Positions 27,411 to 37,260 of a stretch of 64,000 nucleotides of DNA are shown here, one piece after another (within the stretch, counting starts at the first letter, position 1; each line of letters starts with the position of its first letter). This DNA is from Roseateles depolymerans (GTDB lineage Bacteria > Pseudomonadota > Gammaproteobacteria > Burkholderiales > Burkholderiaceae_C), in the NCBI GenBank assembly GCA_003241055.1, contig QFOD01000006.1, positions 186,001 through 250,000 on the forward strand, read 5' to 3'. A program made the position numbers and the translations under genes. Below the pieces are notes generated by a model. The model saw only the letters and a program-made list of their open reading frames with translations. It was not told the DNA's origin and ran no database searches.

Positions 27411-28547
27411 ATGTCGTTTGCGCCACGCTTGGCCATCGCCTCCATGAACTCCCCCGACCCTCAAGCCCAGAACCAGGAACTGCGCCGCCAGCTGCAGCAG
27501 TTGCTGGAGGCGGCCCATGCGAACGAGCGCAAGATGGACCGCTTCGATGCGCTGGAGCGGCGGCTGATTGCGGTCGATTCCATGGAAGAGCTGGTGCGGC
27601 TGCTGCTGGTCGACTGCCGGCAGGAATTCGGCCTGGATGCCGCCGAGCTGTGGCTGCTGGACACGGATGACGAACTGCGTCGCGCACTGCCGGCGCTGCC
27701 GATGACGCGCACGCCCCGGTTGCTGGAGGGGCACGGGCCGCTGCGCAGCCTGTTCGGCACGGTGCGCACGACACGGCTGATCGCGCCCGGCCCCGAGGCC
27801 GGACTGCTGCAGGAAGCCTTCGAGGCGGAGGCGGGCGTGCGTTCGGCGGCGCTGCTGCCGCTGATCCGGCACGGGCTGCTGATCGGCAGCCTGCATCTGG
27901 GCTCGCGGGATCCCGGCCGTTACGACAGCAGTTCGGGCACCAAGTTCCTGGACCGGCTCGCCGCGATTGCCGCCATCAGCATCGAGAGCATGCTCAACCG
28001 CGAGCGCCTGCGCCGCGCCGGCATGACCGACGGCCTCACCGGCGTGCACAACCGCCGCTACTTCGACCACCGCAGCCTGATCGAGTTCAGCCAGGCTGTG
28101 CGCCACCGCTATCCGCTGGCCTGCCTGTTCCTGGACATCGACCACTTCAAGGCCATCAACGACGGCCACGGCCATTCGGTGGGCGACGAGGTGCTGCGCC
28201 AGGTGGGTGGCCTGATCCTGCGCACGCTGCGCACCGGCGACCTGGCCGCCCGCTACGGCGGCGAGGAGTTCGTCGTGCTGCTGCCGCGCACCGACGCCGC
28301 CGGCGCGCGCGAGGTGGCGGAGCGCATCCGGCTGCAGGTGCAGGACGCCCCCTTCATCACGCCCGACGGCGGCACGCTGCGGGCCACGGTGTCGGTGGGG
28401 CTGGCGATGCTGCCGGCGGCCGCCACCAACTTCGCCGAGCTGCTGGACCGCGCGGACCGGGCGCTCTACGCGGCCAAGCGCGCGGGGCGCAACCGCACGC
28501 TGGGCGACGACGACGGCCTCAGCGCAGCCACTGAAGCTGCATCGTGA
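27411..28547 (+). CDS. Diguanylate cyclase with N-terminal GAF/DUF484-like sensor
   Basis: 378 residues. I chose the ATG at 27411 with GGAGGTCGGAGA before it; alternatives are GTG 27384 and ATG 27444. Residues ~20-55 are a coiled coil ('NQELRRQLQQLLEAAHANERK'), ~60-200 a DUF484/GAF-like ligand domain, and ~205-370 a GGDEF domain. The active site is GGEEF (283-287), with the inhibitory RxxD site (RTGD, 274-277) at the canonical distance. 'DGLTGVHNRRYFD' is the typical domain start. It should be an active, feedback-inhibited c-di-GMP synthase located in the cytoplasm (no membrane helix). Its end overlaps the convergent outer-membrane gene by 29 bases. Confidence 0.9.
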   Translation: MSFAPRLAIASMNSPDPQAQNQELRRQLQQLLEAAHANERKMDRFDALERRLIAVDSMEELVRLLLVDCRQEFGLDAAELWLLDTDDELRRALPALPMTRTPRLLEGHGPLRSLFGTVRTTRLIAPGPEAGLLQEAFEAEAGVRSAALLPLIRHGLLIGSLHLGSRDPGRYDSSSGTKFLDRLAAIAAISIESMLNRERLRRAGMTDGLTGVHNRRYFDHRSLIEFSQAVRHRYPLACLFLDIDHFKAINDGHGHSVGDEVLRQVGGLILRTLRTGDLAARYGGEEFVVLLPRTDAAGAREVAERIRLQVQDAPFITPDGGTLRATVSVGLAMLPAAATNFAELLDRADRALYAAKRAGRNRTLGDDDGLSAATEAAS

Positions 28548-29241
28548 ACATGCGGCCACGGCTGCCGTAGGTCTTGCCGAACAGGTAGGCTGCCGACAGC
28601 CGCAGCTCTTCCGGGCCGAGCCCCCAGAACGCCGCCTGCAGCGCCGGCCCGGCGCGGTGTGACTGGCGGTCGCCAGGCAGCCAGTGGGTCCAGGGCCCCA
28701 GTTCGCTGAAACCCTCGGCGCCCAGGCGCCAGCCCGGCGCCACGCGGGTCAGGCCCCGCCACTGCAGCTTGAGCCGGGTGTCGCGGCGGGCGCTGTCGTA
28801 TTCCCAGAACAGGTTCGCGTTCAGCTGCAGCCGCCCCAGCTCGGTCTGCCACACCGGGCCCAGTTCCAGCGCATTGCCGCTGTCGCGGTTGCGCGTCAGC
28901 TGGGCGTGCAGCGCCAGGTCGTAGTCGTGCTCGCCCTGGGTCAGCAGCACCACGTTCTGCCAGTTCCAGCTGGCGAGTTGCAGATCGCGGGCATCGTGCC
29001 CCACCCAGCTGGCCAGCAGCCGCGTGGTCCAGCGGGAGTTCACGCCCCAGCTGGCGGCCAGCTCGGGCCAGATCAGCGTGTCGCTGCCCGCGCGCTCCAC
29101 GGTCCAGTAGCGCGCTTCCAGCCCCAGTCGCCCGGCCTGGTCGTAGGGCGTGACCAGGTAATAGCCTGGATCGGCCAGTGCCGTGGCCGCGAGGCCCAGC
29201 CCCAGCGCCAGGCAGGCGGTGTTGCGGCTGAAGCGGCTCAT
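28519..29241 (-). CDS. Outer-membrane beta-barrel-like protein of unknown function
   Basis: 240 residues with a signal peptide ('CLALGLGLAATALADPG'). The mature part has regular alternating hydrophobic/polar strands separated by short turns ('RLGLEARYWTVER', 'RLQLNANLFWEYD', 'TRLKLQWRGLTRV', 'MFTMQLQWLR') and ends in an aromatic-rich strand, which fits a small beta-barrel of 10-12 strands. I do not recognise the family from sequence alone. It stands between two diguanylate cyclase genes and is divergent from the second. Confidence 0.75.
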   Translation of the reverse strand: MSRFSRNTACLALGLGLAATALADPGYYLVTPYDQAGRLGLEARYWTVERAGSDTLIWPELAASWGVNSRWTTRLLASWVGHDARDLQLASWNWQNVVLLTQGEHDYDLALHAQLTRNRDSGNALELGPVWQTELGRLQLNANLFWEYDSARRDTRLKLQWRGLTRVAPGWRLGAEGFSELGPWTHWLPGDRQSHRAGPALQAAFWGLGPEELRLSAAYLFGKTYGSRGRMFTMQLQWLR

Positions 29242-29370
29242 CCGGCGACTCTAGACATGGCGGCCGCCGGCTGTCAGCAGGTGGCGCCCATTACTGACAA
29301 ACCCCGAGCGGAACTCAGTGCACAGGCCCGTCGGCGGCACGGACAATTTGTGTTCAGCCTGATGCCATAG

Positions 29371-30369
29371 ATGAGCTTGCGTCGATTCAATTCCGCTCCC
29401 TCCGGCCTGCCGACGCGCCGGTTGGGCTCCCTGCGCCTGCGACTGGGGCTCACGCTGCCGCCACTCACGCTGCTGCTGCTGCTGGTGTTCGAATGGAGCC
29501 TCGGAGGGCCTGAGGGTTTGAGCGATCACCTGGGCCGCAGTCTCTGGCTGACGCTGTGGCTCGGCCTGGCCCAGTTGCTGCTGCTGGAGGTGCTGCTGCT
29601 GCACCCGCTGCGTCGGCTGGCGGCCCGTTGCGAGGCGCTGGAGTCGACGCCCATGACGCTGGCGCCCGACGAGGCCGAGGAACAGGCCCCCGATCTGGCG
29701 GCCGAACTGGGGCGCATCGGGCATGCGATGCGCCGGGCGCGCGGCTCGCTGTGGCAGCAGGACCAGGACGTTCAGCGCCTGCGCCGGGAGCTGGCGCTGC
29801 AGCGCCATGCCGTCGAACAGGCGCAGGCCGCGCTGGCCGCGAGCCAGCGGGCGTTGGCCGGCCTGGCACGTACCGACGAGCTGACCGGTCTGGCGAATCG
29901 GCGTGCCTTCGACGAAGCGCTGCGTCGCGAATTCAAGCGTGCCCAGCGCCAGCGCGGGCTGCTGGCCCTGGCGGTGCTGGATCTCGATCAATTCAAGCAC
30001 TACAACCAGCGTCACGGCCATGAAGCCGGTGACGCGGCGCTGCAGCGAGTCGCTGCACTGCTGGCCGAGCGCTTCAAGCGGGATACCGACGTGGTCGCCC
30101 GGTTGGGGGGCGAAGAATTCGTGGCCTTGCTGCCCGGCTTCGGCATGGCGGAGGCGCAGGGCGTGCTGGAGTCGCTGCGGGACGATCTGCGTGCCCTGGG
30201 CCTGCCGGGGGCGGGGCGCGGCGACGAGCCGCTGACGGTCAGCGTGGGCCTGGCCGCGATGAGCCCGGCGCACCCCTACCTGAGCGCGCAGGCTCTGCTG
30301 CAAGCCGCCGACGAGGCGCTCTACATGGCCAAGCATTCGGGGCGTGACCGACTGAGTCTCGCCGCCTGA
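29371..30369 (+). CDS. Membrane-bound diguanylate cyclase
   Basis: 332 residues. Two hydrophobic helices (~24-46 'LTLPPLTLLLLLVFEW', ~56-78) anchor it. A ~75-residue heptad-like segment ('QDVQRLRRELALQRHAVEQA') forms a signalling coiled coil, and a GGDEF domain starts at 'RTDELTGLANRRAFDEALRR'. The active site is intact (GGEEF, 246-250) with an RxxD inhibitory site (RDTD, 237-240). There is no obvious periplasmic sensor domain between the helices, so input probably comes through the membrane segment. No strong Shine-Dalgarno sequence was found before ATG 29371. Confidence 0.88.
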   Translation: MSLRRFNSAPSGLPTRRLGSLRLRLGLTLPPLTLLLLLVFEWSLGGPEGLSDHLGRSLWLTLWLGLAQLLLLEVLLLHPLRRLAARCEALESTPMTLAPDEAEEQAPDLAAELGRIGHAMRRARGSLWQQDQDVQRLRRELALQRHAVEQAQAALAASQRALAGLARTDELTGLANRRAFDEALRREFKRAQRQRGLLALAVLDLDQFKHYNQRHGHEAGDAALQRVAALLAERFKRDTDVVARLGGEEFVALLPGFGMAEAQGVLESLRDDLRALGLPGAGRGDEPLTVSVGLAAMSPAHPYLSAQALLQAADEALYMAKHSGRDRLSLAA

Positions 30370-30414
30370 GTCGCCCGTCAGGCGGGCGGGTGAACGCCCG
30401 AGGCGCAAGGCGCT

Positions 30415-31233
30415 TCAGCGGCCGTGGGCCTGGGCGGATTGCAGCTGCTCGTGCACCCGGCGCGCTGCGCGCAGCACCAGGGTTTCGTCCAGCTGCGCCT
30501 GCGGTGCGATCTGGCGCGCGATGTCTTCCAGCTGCTCCGGGTGTTGCAGCAGGGCCCAGGCCACGGTGGAAATGGCGGCAACGCTGCGGCGGGCCAGCGC
30601 CTCAGGAATCGTGAGCGTGGACTGGATCTCCACATGGTGACGCACGCTGGCCACGGCGGCCGGGGCCAGCCCCCAGCTCTCGCACAGCGCCGCGCCAAGT
30701 GCATCGTGGCTGACACCGAAGGCCGTGCGCTCCAGTTCGGCCAGATCCACGTCGCGCGTGGCGGCGCGCAGCATGGCCGGGTAGTGGGCCGGCGCGTGGC
30801 GGTACAGCACGGCCTTGCCGCATTCCTCGAACAGGCCGGCCGAGTGGGCGGCCCAGGGGTCCACACCCAGCATCTGGCCCATGCGGCCCATCAGCAGGCC
30901 GCGCTGCGAGGCGCGGGTCCAGACGGCCTCGAGCTCGGCGGCAGCAGGAAAGGCCGCCCGCAGGCCCATCTCGAAGGTGATGGCCGCCACTTCGCGCATG
31001 CCCAGATAGGTCAGGGCCTGGTGCACCGTCTGCACGCGACCCCGCAGACCGTAGAGCGAGGAGTTGACCGCCTTCATCACCGCGGCGGCCAGCGCCATGT
31101 CGGTCTCGACCAGCGCGGAAATGGCCTGCAGGTCGATGTCTTCCGCCGCCATCAGCAGCGAAAGCTTGACCAGGACCTCCGGCTGTGTCGGGATCTCGAT
31201 GTCCAGGTTGCGCAGATGTGGGTCGACGGACAT
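30415..31233 (-). CDS. HDOD-domain signalling protein
   Basis: 272 residues from the ATG at 31233; an in-frame ATG at 31326 would add 31 residues of promoter-like, poorly conserved sequence, and neither start has a good ribosome binding site. The HDOD domain begins at 'IEIPTQPEVLVKLSLLMA' and runs through 'ALAAAVMKAVNSSLYGLRGRVQTVHQALTYLG', 'SAGLFEECGKAVL' and 'AALCESWGLAPAAVASVRHH'. HDOD proteins are HD-domain relatives lacking full catalytic residues and act in two-component or c-di-GMP signalling. Its position after a diguanylate cyclase fits that role. The partner is unknown. Confidence 0.85.
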   Translation of the reverse strand: MSVDPHLRNLDIEIPTQPEVLVKLSLLMAAEDIDLQAISALVETDMALAAAVMKAVNSSLYGLRGRVQTVHQALTYLGMREVAAITFEMGLRAAFPAAAELEAVWTRASQRGLLMGRMGQMLGVDPWAAHSAGLFEECGKAVLYRHAPAHYPAMLRAATRDVDLAELERTAFGVSHDALGAALCESWGLAPAAVASVRHHVEIQSTLTIPEALARRSVAAISTVAWALLQHPEQLEDIARQIAPQAQLDETLVLRAARRVHEQLQSAQAHGR

Positions 31234-31348
31234 GGTGGCGGGCAGCACCGGTGCGGTGATGGGTTGATCGTATGACAGTTGCCCCGCGGGGTAACGCGTC
31301 GGGGCGCAAGTATCTCCGGCGTTCATGGGAGTCGACGCCAGGCAAACG

Positions 31349-32110
31349 CTAGCGCAGGAAGGCGTCCCACGCGGTCTTGAGGATGAGCGCGCCCACCACC
31401 AGGATGAAGGCGCCGCGCACGAAGCCTGCGCCGTGCTTGAGCGCCATCTTCGTGCCCAGCAGGCTGCCCGCCACGTTGGTGACCGCCATCACCGCGGCCA
31501 CCTGCCACCAGAAATGCCCCTTGGACACGAACAGCGCGATCGCCGCGGCATTCGTCATCAGGTTCATCAGCTTGGCCGTGGCCGAGGCGTGCAGGAAGTC
31601 GTAGCCCAGCAGGCGCACGAACAGGAAGACGAAGAAGCTGCCGGTGCCTGGGCCGAAGAAGCCGTCGTAGAAGCCCACCGCCAGGCCGACAGCGCCGGCC
31701 ACCAGCGCCTCGGCGCGGCCGGCAAAGCGTGGCGCATGCGTGCGCCCCAGGTCTTTCTTGGCCAGCGTGTAGATCAGCACCGCCAGCAGCACCAGCGGCA
31801 GCGCACGACGTAGACCGTCGGGGCTGACCAGCGTCAGCATCCAGGCGCCCACGAAGCTGCCGAGCCCGGCCAGCAGGGCGGCGGGCCACAGCGAGCGCCA
31901 GGGCAGTTGCACCCGCCGCACGTATTGCAGCGTGGCCCAGCCGGTCCCCCAGATCGAGGCGCCCTTGTTCGTTCCGAGCAGCGTGGCTGGCGCCGCGGTC
32001 GGGAAGGTGCTGAACAGCGCCGGCACCAGCACCAGGCCGCCGCCGCCAGCGACCGCATCGATGAAACCAGCGAGCAGGGAGGCGAGGGCGACGGTCAGCA
32101 GTTCCAGCAT
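31349..32110 (-). CDS. TauE/SafE (TSUP) family permease
   Basis: 253 residues with about eight membrane helices. The duplicated TSUP signature is visible: 'GFIDAVAGGGGLVLVPAL' near residue 15 and its weaker repeat 'VGFYDGFFGPGTGSFFVFLF' near residue 146, and 'LGTNKGASIWGT'. Family members export sulfite, sulfoacetate or related anions across the inner membrane. No sulfur-oxidation or taurine genes are adjacent, so the substrate is open. A strong hairpin with a T tract lies 27-60 bases upstream of the start codon on the same strand. Confidence 0.9.
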   Translation of the reverse strand: MLELLTVALASLLAGFIDAVAGGGGLVLVPALFSTFPTAAPATLLGTNKGASIWGTGWATLQYVRRVQLPWRSLWPAALLAGLGSFVGAWMLTLVSPDGLRRALPLVLLAVLIYTLAKKDLGRTHAPRFAGRAEALVAGAVGLAVGFYDGFFGPGTGSFFVFLFVRLLGYDFLHASATAKLMNLMTNAAAIALFVSKGHFWWQVAAVMAVTNVAGSLLGTKMALKHGAGFVRGAFILVVGALILKTAWDAFLR

Positions 32111-32429
32111 GGAGGGGTGGAAATCGAATGGACAAAGAAAACGGCCACCAAGGGATCCTTGGTGGCCGGTGCGATTGTCTGCGGCTCGGGCCGAGCAATC
32201 TTTTGCGCTGAACGCTTGTCTTGTCTCCTCACAACCCGCCCGGCGGCCCCGAAAACTACCTTTGGAACCGCGTCGAGTGCTCGCACTGTATTGCCCCTCG
32301 ACGGTGCGCGCACCGGGGTTATCCCGTAATTACGGTGCATGAAAGGTGCGAGAAAGCACCAAAGTTGTGCGTTTTGGTTTCGTTTGAACGGAAACATTGC
32401 GCCCGCTGGCTGGCCGCCACAATTCGGTC
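32111..32429. other. 319-bp divergent intergenic region
   Basis: Holds the attenuator-like hairpin and presumably promoters for both the TSUP gene (minus) and the lipoprotein-T2SS operon (plus). It is AT-richer than the genes. An imperfect dyad GTTTCGTTTGAACGGAAAC at 32378-32396 could be an operator. An ORF across it on the minus strand (to 32397) runs through the hairpin and has no family resemblance, so I do not call it a gene. Confidence 0.45.
32137..32168 (-). terminator. Hairpin with T tract upstream of the TSUP gene (attenuator-like)
   Basis: Perfect 12-bp stem (32142-32153 with 32157-32168) with a three-base loop. Read on the minus strand, the stem is followed by TTTTCTTTG, the form of an intrinsic terminator. 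On that strand it lies just upstream of the TSUP start codon (32110). It would end any transcript coming from the 32.2-32.4 kb region before reaching the gene, either as an attenuator or as the end of a short non-coding transcript. Confidence 0.6.
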
Positions 32430-33812
32430 ATGCGTTGTTTGCCGTGCGTTTGGGGACTGTTCCTGAGTGGCCTGTTGGTGGCCTGCGGGGGAGGTGGCGG
32501 CGCTTCGTCTGTCTCGGGTGGTGGCGATCCGGCGACCGGAGGCGGAGGGCAAAGCCTGACCCTCACGCTGCCGGCCGGCGGCCTGGTGCCGGCCGATCTG
32601 GCCGTGGTGGTGGCCGAGGGGGATCCGCTCAGCGAGGCCGTCGGTGCGGCCTATGTGGCCGCGCGCGGTGTGCCGGCGGCCAACCTGATCCGCGTGAAGC
32701 TCGACACCAGTGCCGATGCGATCTCCGCGACAGACTTCTCTGCGATGCGCGCCGACCTGCAGGCCAGACTGCCGGCCGGCGTGCAGGCGACGCTGCTGAC
32801 CTGGGTGGCGCCCAGCCGGGTGGTGGGCAGTTGCACGATGGGCATCACCAGCGCGATGGCCCTGGGCTTCGACGCGCGCTACTGCTCGCCGCCGGCGAAC
32901 GCCTGCGCCACCACGGCGGCCTCGCCGCTGTATGACAGCGAGTCGCGCCGGCCGTTCGCGGAGCTGTCCATCCGGCCCTCGATGTTGCTCGGCGTCCGCA
33001 CGCTGGCCGATGCCCAGGCGCTGATCCAGCGCGGCGTGGCGGCGGATGCCACCTATCCGGCCGGCGACGGCTGGCTGGTGCGCACCACGGACGCGGACCG
33101 CAGCGTGCGCTGGGAAGACTTCGCCGCGCAGCCCTCTGCCTGGGGCAATGTGCTCAGGCTGAACTACGTGGACAACAGCGGAGGGGCATCGGCGAGCGAT
33201 GCGCTGGTGAATCAGCGCGACATCCTGTTCTACCTGACCGGCCTGGCCCAGGTCGGCAATCTCGCCAGCCTGCAGTTCCGCCCCGGCGCCCTGGCCGATT
33301 CTTTGACCTCCTTCGGCGGCGCACTGCCGTCGGGCAATGGGCAGATGCCCATCACGGACTGGCTCGCGGCCGGCGTCACCGCCAGCTACGGCACGGTGGA
33401 GGAGCCCTGCAACTATCTGCAGAAGTATTCCCGGGCCAGCGTGCTCATCGACCACTACTGGCGCGGCGAAACCGCGATCGAAGCCTATTGGAAGGCGGTG
33501 CAGATGCCGGGGCAGGGCCTGTTCGTCGGCGAGCCGCTGGCCCAGCCCTTCCGCGACACGCCCAGCTTCGCCATCGTGTCCGGCCAGTACCAGATCCGCA
33601 CGCGCGGCCTGCGGCCCGGCTCGACCTACGCGCTGCAGTACCGCACCAGCGCGACCGGCAGCTGGACCACGCTGACCCAGTTCACCGGCGTGCGAGGCCA
33701 GGTGCTGGATGGCCGCGCACCGCTGCCGCCGGCCGCGGCGGTGCAGATTCGCTGGACGGGGCCCTGCCCGGACAACGCGGCCAGCACCTGTGCCCTCGCA
33801 CAGTCACAGTGA
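32430..33812 (+). CDS. TIGR03790-like lipoprotein
   Basis: 460 residues. 'MRCLPCVWGLFLSGLLVACGGGGG' (positions 1-24; lipobox LVAC) marks an outer-membrane or periplasmic lipoprotein with a Gly-rich linker to about residue 50. The body opens 'LAVVVAEGDPLSEAVGAAYV' and 'ARGVPAANLIRVKL', continuing with 'ATLLTWVAPSRV', the pattern I associate with the TIGR03790 family (function unknown). The last ~80 residues look like a fibronectin-type III-like beta domain ('GLRPGSTYALQYRTS', 'VQIRWTGPC'). It is the gene directly before gspG with 86 bases between, so it may be an exported substrate or accessory of the secretion system (inference). Confidence 0.7.
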   Translation: MRCLPCVWGLFLSGLLVACGGGGGASSVSGGGDPATGGGGQSLTLTLPAGGLVPADLAVVVAEGDPLSEAVGAAYVAARGVPAANLIRVKLDTSADAISATDFSAMRADLQARLPAGVQATLLTWVAPSRVVGSCTMGITSAMALGFDARYCSPPANACATTAASPLYDSESRRPFAELSIRPSMLLGVRTLADAQALIQRGVAADATYPAGDGWLVRTTDADRSVRWEDFAAQPSAWGNVLRLNYVDNSGGASASDALVNQRDILFYLTGLAQVGNLASLQFRPGALADSLTSFGGALPSGNGQMPITDWLAAGVTASYGTVEEPCNYLQKYSRASVLIDHYWRGETAIEAYWKAVQMPGQGLFVGEPLAQPFRDTPSFAIVSGQYQIRTRGLRPGSTYALQYRTSATGSWTTLTQFTGVRGQVLDGRAPLPPAAAVQIRWTGPCPDNAASTCALAQSQ

Positions 33813-33898
33813 CCCCTCAGAATGGGGGCGGTCAAATCCCGATTGTCGGGATGATCCGTTCGATGAACAGTCCTTGTCCTGCTGTCCCCTGTGCGTCC

Positions 33899-34321
33899 AT
33901 GACCCGTTCCTCCGTCTCCGCCCGCCGCGGCTTCACCCTGCTTGAACTGCTGGTGGTCATGGTCATCATCGGCCTGCTGGCCGGTTACGTCGGCCCCAAG
34001 TTCTTCGGCCAGATAGGCAAGAGCGAGGTCAAGGCGGCCAAGGCGCAGCTGGATGCGCTGCAAAAGGCGCTGGACCAGTACCGCATCGACGTCGGCCACT
34101 ACCCCAGCACCGACCAGGGGCTGGCCGTGCTGGTGACCAAGCCGGCCGACGAACCCAAGTGGGGCGGCCCCTACCTGTCCAAGGCGCTGCCCAAGGACCC
34201 CTGGGGCAACGACTACCAGTACCGCAGCCCCGGCGAGCATGGCGAGTACGACGTCTACTCGTTCGGCCGCGACGGCCGGCCGGGCGGCGAGGGCGAAGAC
34301 GCGGACATCACGTCCTGGTGA
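33899..34321 (+). CDS. gspG: Type II secretion major pseudopilin GspG
   Basis: 140 residues from ATG 33899, giving a short prepilin leader 'MTRSSVSARRG' followed by 'FTLLELLVVMVIIGLLAGYV' with Glu+5. An in-frame ATG at 33851 would make an unusually long leader. The C-terminal part has the calcium-site and GspG signatures 'YRIDVGHYPSTDQGLAVLV', 'PYLSKALPKDPWGNDYQYRSPG' and 'EGEDADITSW'. It forms the periplasmic pseudopilus after cleavage and methylation by a prepilin peptidase, which is not encoded in the window. Confidence 0.95.
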   Translation: MTRSSVSARRGFTLLELLVVMVIIGLLAGYVGPKFFGQIGKSEVKAAKAQLDALQKALDQYRIDVGHYPSTDQGLAVLVTKPADEPKWGGPYLSKALPKDPWGNDYQYRSPGEHGEYDVYSFGRDGRPGGEGEDADITSW

Positions 34322-34385
34322 CATGGTCGCCGCATCCCGCCTGCCGGCCTCTGGCCGCCCGGCTCGGGCCCGAGGGGATTGAGCC

Positions 34386-35579
34386 GTGCCGCAATACCTG
34401 ACCCGGGTGCTGCGCCAGGGCGCCGTCCATGTGGAGCGCGTCCAGGCGGCCGATCGCCAGTCGGTGGCCGCCGCGCTTGGCGTGGCGCCCCAGCATGTGC
34501 TGTCGGTCGACGACGCGGACGAGCCGGCGCGTGCCGGCTCGCCGAGGCGCGCCGGCCGCTTCCCGCTGCAGCTGTTCAGCCAGGAGCTGGCGGTGCTGTT
34601 GGACGCTGGCATCGCGTTGCTGGAGGCGCTGAACACGCTGCGCGAGAAAGAGGCGCAGCCAGGGGTGCGCGCGGCGCTGGATGGCGTCATCGCGCAGGTC
34701 GAGCAGGGTCAGCCGTTGTCGGCCGCGCTGCGTCAGCAGCCGCAGGCCTTCGATGAGCTGATCTGCGCCATCGTCGCGGCCAACGAGCGCACCGGCCAGC
34801 TGAGCGTGGCGCTGGCCCAGCATGCGCGCTACCTGGCCTGGGTGGACGCCCTGCGCTCGCGGCTGATGGCGGCGCTGGTCTATCCGCTGATGCTGCTGGG
34901 CGTGGGCTCGGCGGTCATCCTCTTCCTGCTGCTCTACGTGCTGCCGCGTTTCGCCGGCATCCTGGAGGCCACCAACGGCGATCTGCCCTGGGCCTCGCGG
35001 GTGCTGATCCAGTTCGGCCAGACGGCCGGGGCCCATCCGTTCGCGGTGCTGGGCGGCCTGGCGGCCCTGGCGGCGGCCATCGTGCTGCTGCTGCGCCGCC
35101 CCGGCGTGCGCCAGCGTGTGCAGGCGGCGATGTGGACGATGCCGGGCCTGGGCCCGCGGCTGCGGGTGCTGGCGCTGGCGCGGCTGTACCGGTCGCTCGC
35201 CATGCTGCTGGCCGCTGGCGTGCCGGCGCTGGCGGCGCTGCGCATCGTGGTGGACGTGGTGGCCGCGCCCTGGCGCGTGGCCGTGCAGGCCGCGGCCGAG
35301 CAGATCGAGCGCGGCGAGCGGCTCTCCGCGGCCTTCGATGCGCAAGACCTGGCCACGCCGGTCGCGCGCCGCATGCTGCGCGTGGGCGAGCGCAGCGGCG
35401 AGGTGGCCGCCATGCTGGAGCGCGCGGCGGCCTTTCATGACGAGGAGGCGGCCCGGCTCACCGATCTGCTGTCCCGCCTCGTGAACCCGGCGCTGATGCT
35501 GATCATGGGCGTGCTGATCGGCGGGATCATCGTGTTGATGTACCTGCCCATCTTCCAGCTCGTGGAGCAAGTTCAATGA
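34386..35579 (+). CDS. gspF: Type II secretion inner-membrane platform protein GspF
   Basis: 397 residues with a GTG start at 34386. Two repeated GspF domains are visible: 'FSQELAVLLDAGIALLEAL' near residue 62 and 'LARLYRSLAMLLAAGVPALAAL' near residue 262. Membrane helices lie near 165-190, 215-235 and at the C-terminus. The last 20 codons are present twice in the DNA: here, and again at 35693-35752 immediately before gspE. The first copy ends this gene; the second, which overlaps gspE by ATGA, looks like the original junction. Confidence 0.93.
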   Translation: MPQYLTRVLRQGAVHVERVQAADRQSVAAALGVAPQHVLSVDDADEPARAGSPRRAGRFPLQLFSQELAVLLDAGIALLEALNTLREKEAQPGVRAALDGVIAQVEQGQPLSAALRQQPQAFDELICAIVAANERTGQLSVALAQHARYLAWVDALRSRLMAALVYPLMLLGVGSAVILFLLLYVLPRFAGILEATNGDLPWASRVLIQFGQTAGAHPFAVLGGLAALAAAIVLLLRRPGVRQRVQAAMWTMPGLGPRLRVLALARLYRSLAMLLAAGVPALAALRIVVDVVAAPWRVAVQAAAEQIERGERLSAAFDAQDLATPVARRMLRVGERSGEVAAMLERAAAFHDEEAARLTDLLSRLVNPALMLIMGVLIGGIIVLMYLPIFQLVEQVQ

Positions 35580-35692
35580 CGAGCGAAGTGGCAAGCCGAT
35601 CACGGCGGGCCGAGCGCCGGGCCGTCCCAAGCCGGCCCGCGTCCCCTCGGGGGACCGACTCGCGTACCCGCGAGGCGAGGGGTGCCATGACG
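35580..35692 (+). repeat. Hairpin repeat element inserted between gspF and gspE (copy 1)
   Basis: 113 non-coding bases with three potential hairpins: 35605-35612 with 35633-35640 (8 bp, enclosing a 20-base GC-rich loop), CCCCTCGGGGG around 35643-35653, and CTCGCG/CGCGAG at 35659-35674. The segment 35605-35640 matches, in opposite orientation, 41833-41869 downstream of gspD, with a compensated base-pair change in the stem. It separates the two copies of the gspF tail. Confidence 0.7.
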
Positions 35693-35748
35693 GGCGGGAT
35701 CATCGTGCTGATGTACCTGCCGATCTTCCAGTTGGTGGAGCAGGTGCA

Positions 35749-35752
<4 letters not shown>
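35687..35752 (+). pseudogene. Duplicated gspF 3' end, possible 21-codon ORF coupled to gspE
   Basis: Bases 35693-35752 repeat the last 60 bases of gspF (35520-35579) with six substitutions, all synonymous, so both encode the same tail ending 'YLPIFQLVEQVQ'. An ATG at 35687 preceded by GAGGGG opens a 21-codon frame that reads this copy and ends in TGA overlapping the gspE ATG. It is either a relic of the original gspF end or a tiny translated ORF keeping gspE translation coupled. I cannot tell which. Confidence 0.65.

Positions 35753-37252
<1,500 letters not shown>

Positions 37253-37260
<8 letters not shown>

Noticed and set aside
32095..32397. 100-codon minus-strand frame between the TSUP gene and the lipoprotein gene
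   Set aside because: It runs through a perfect terminator-like hairpin and into the permease start; no family features.
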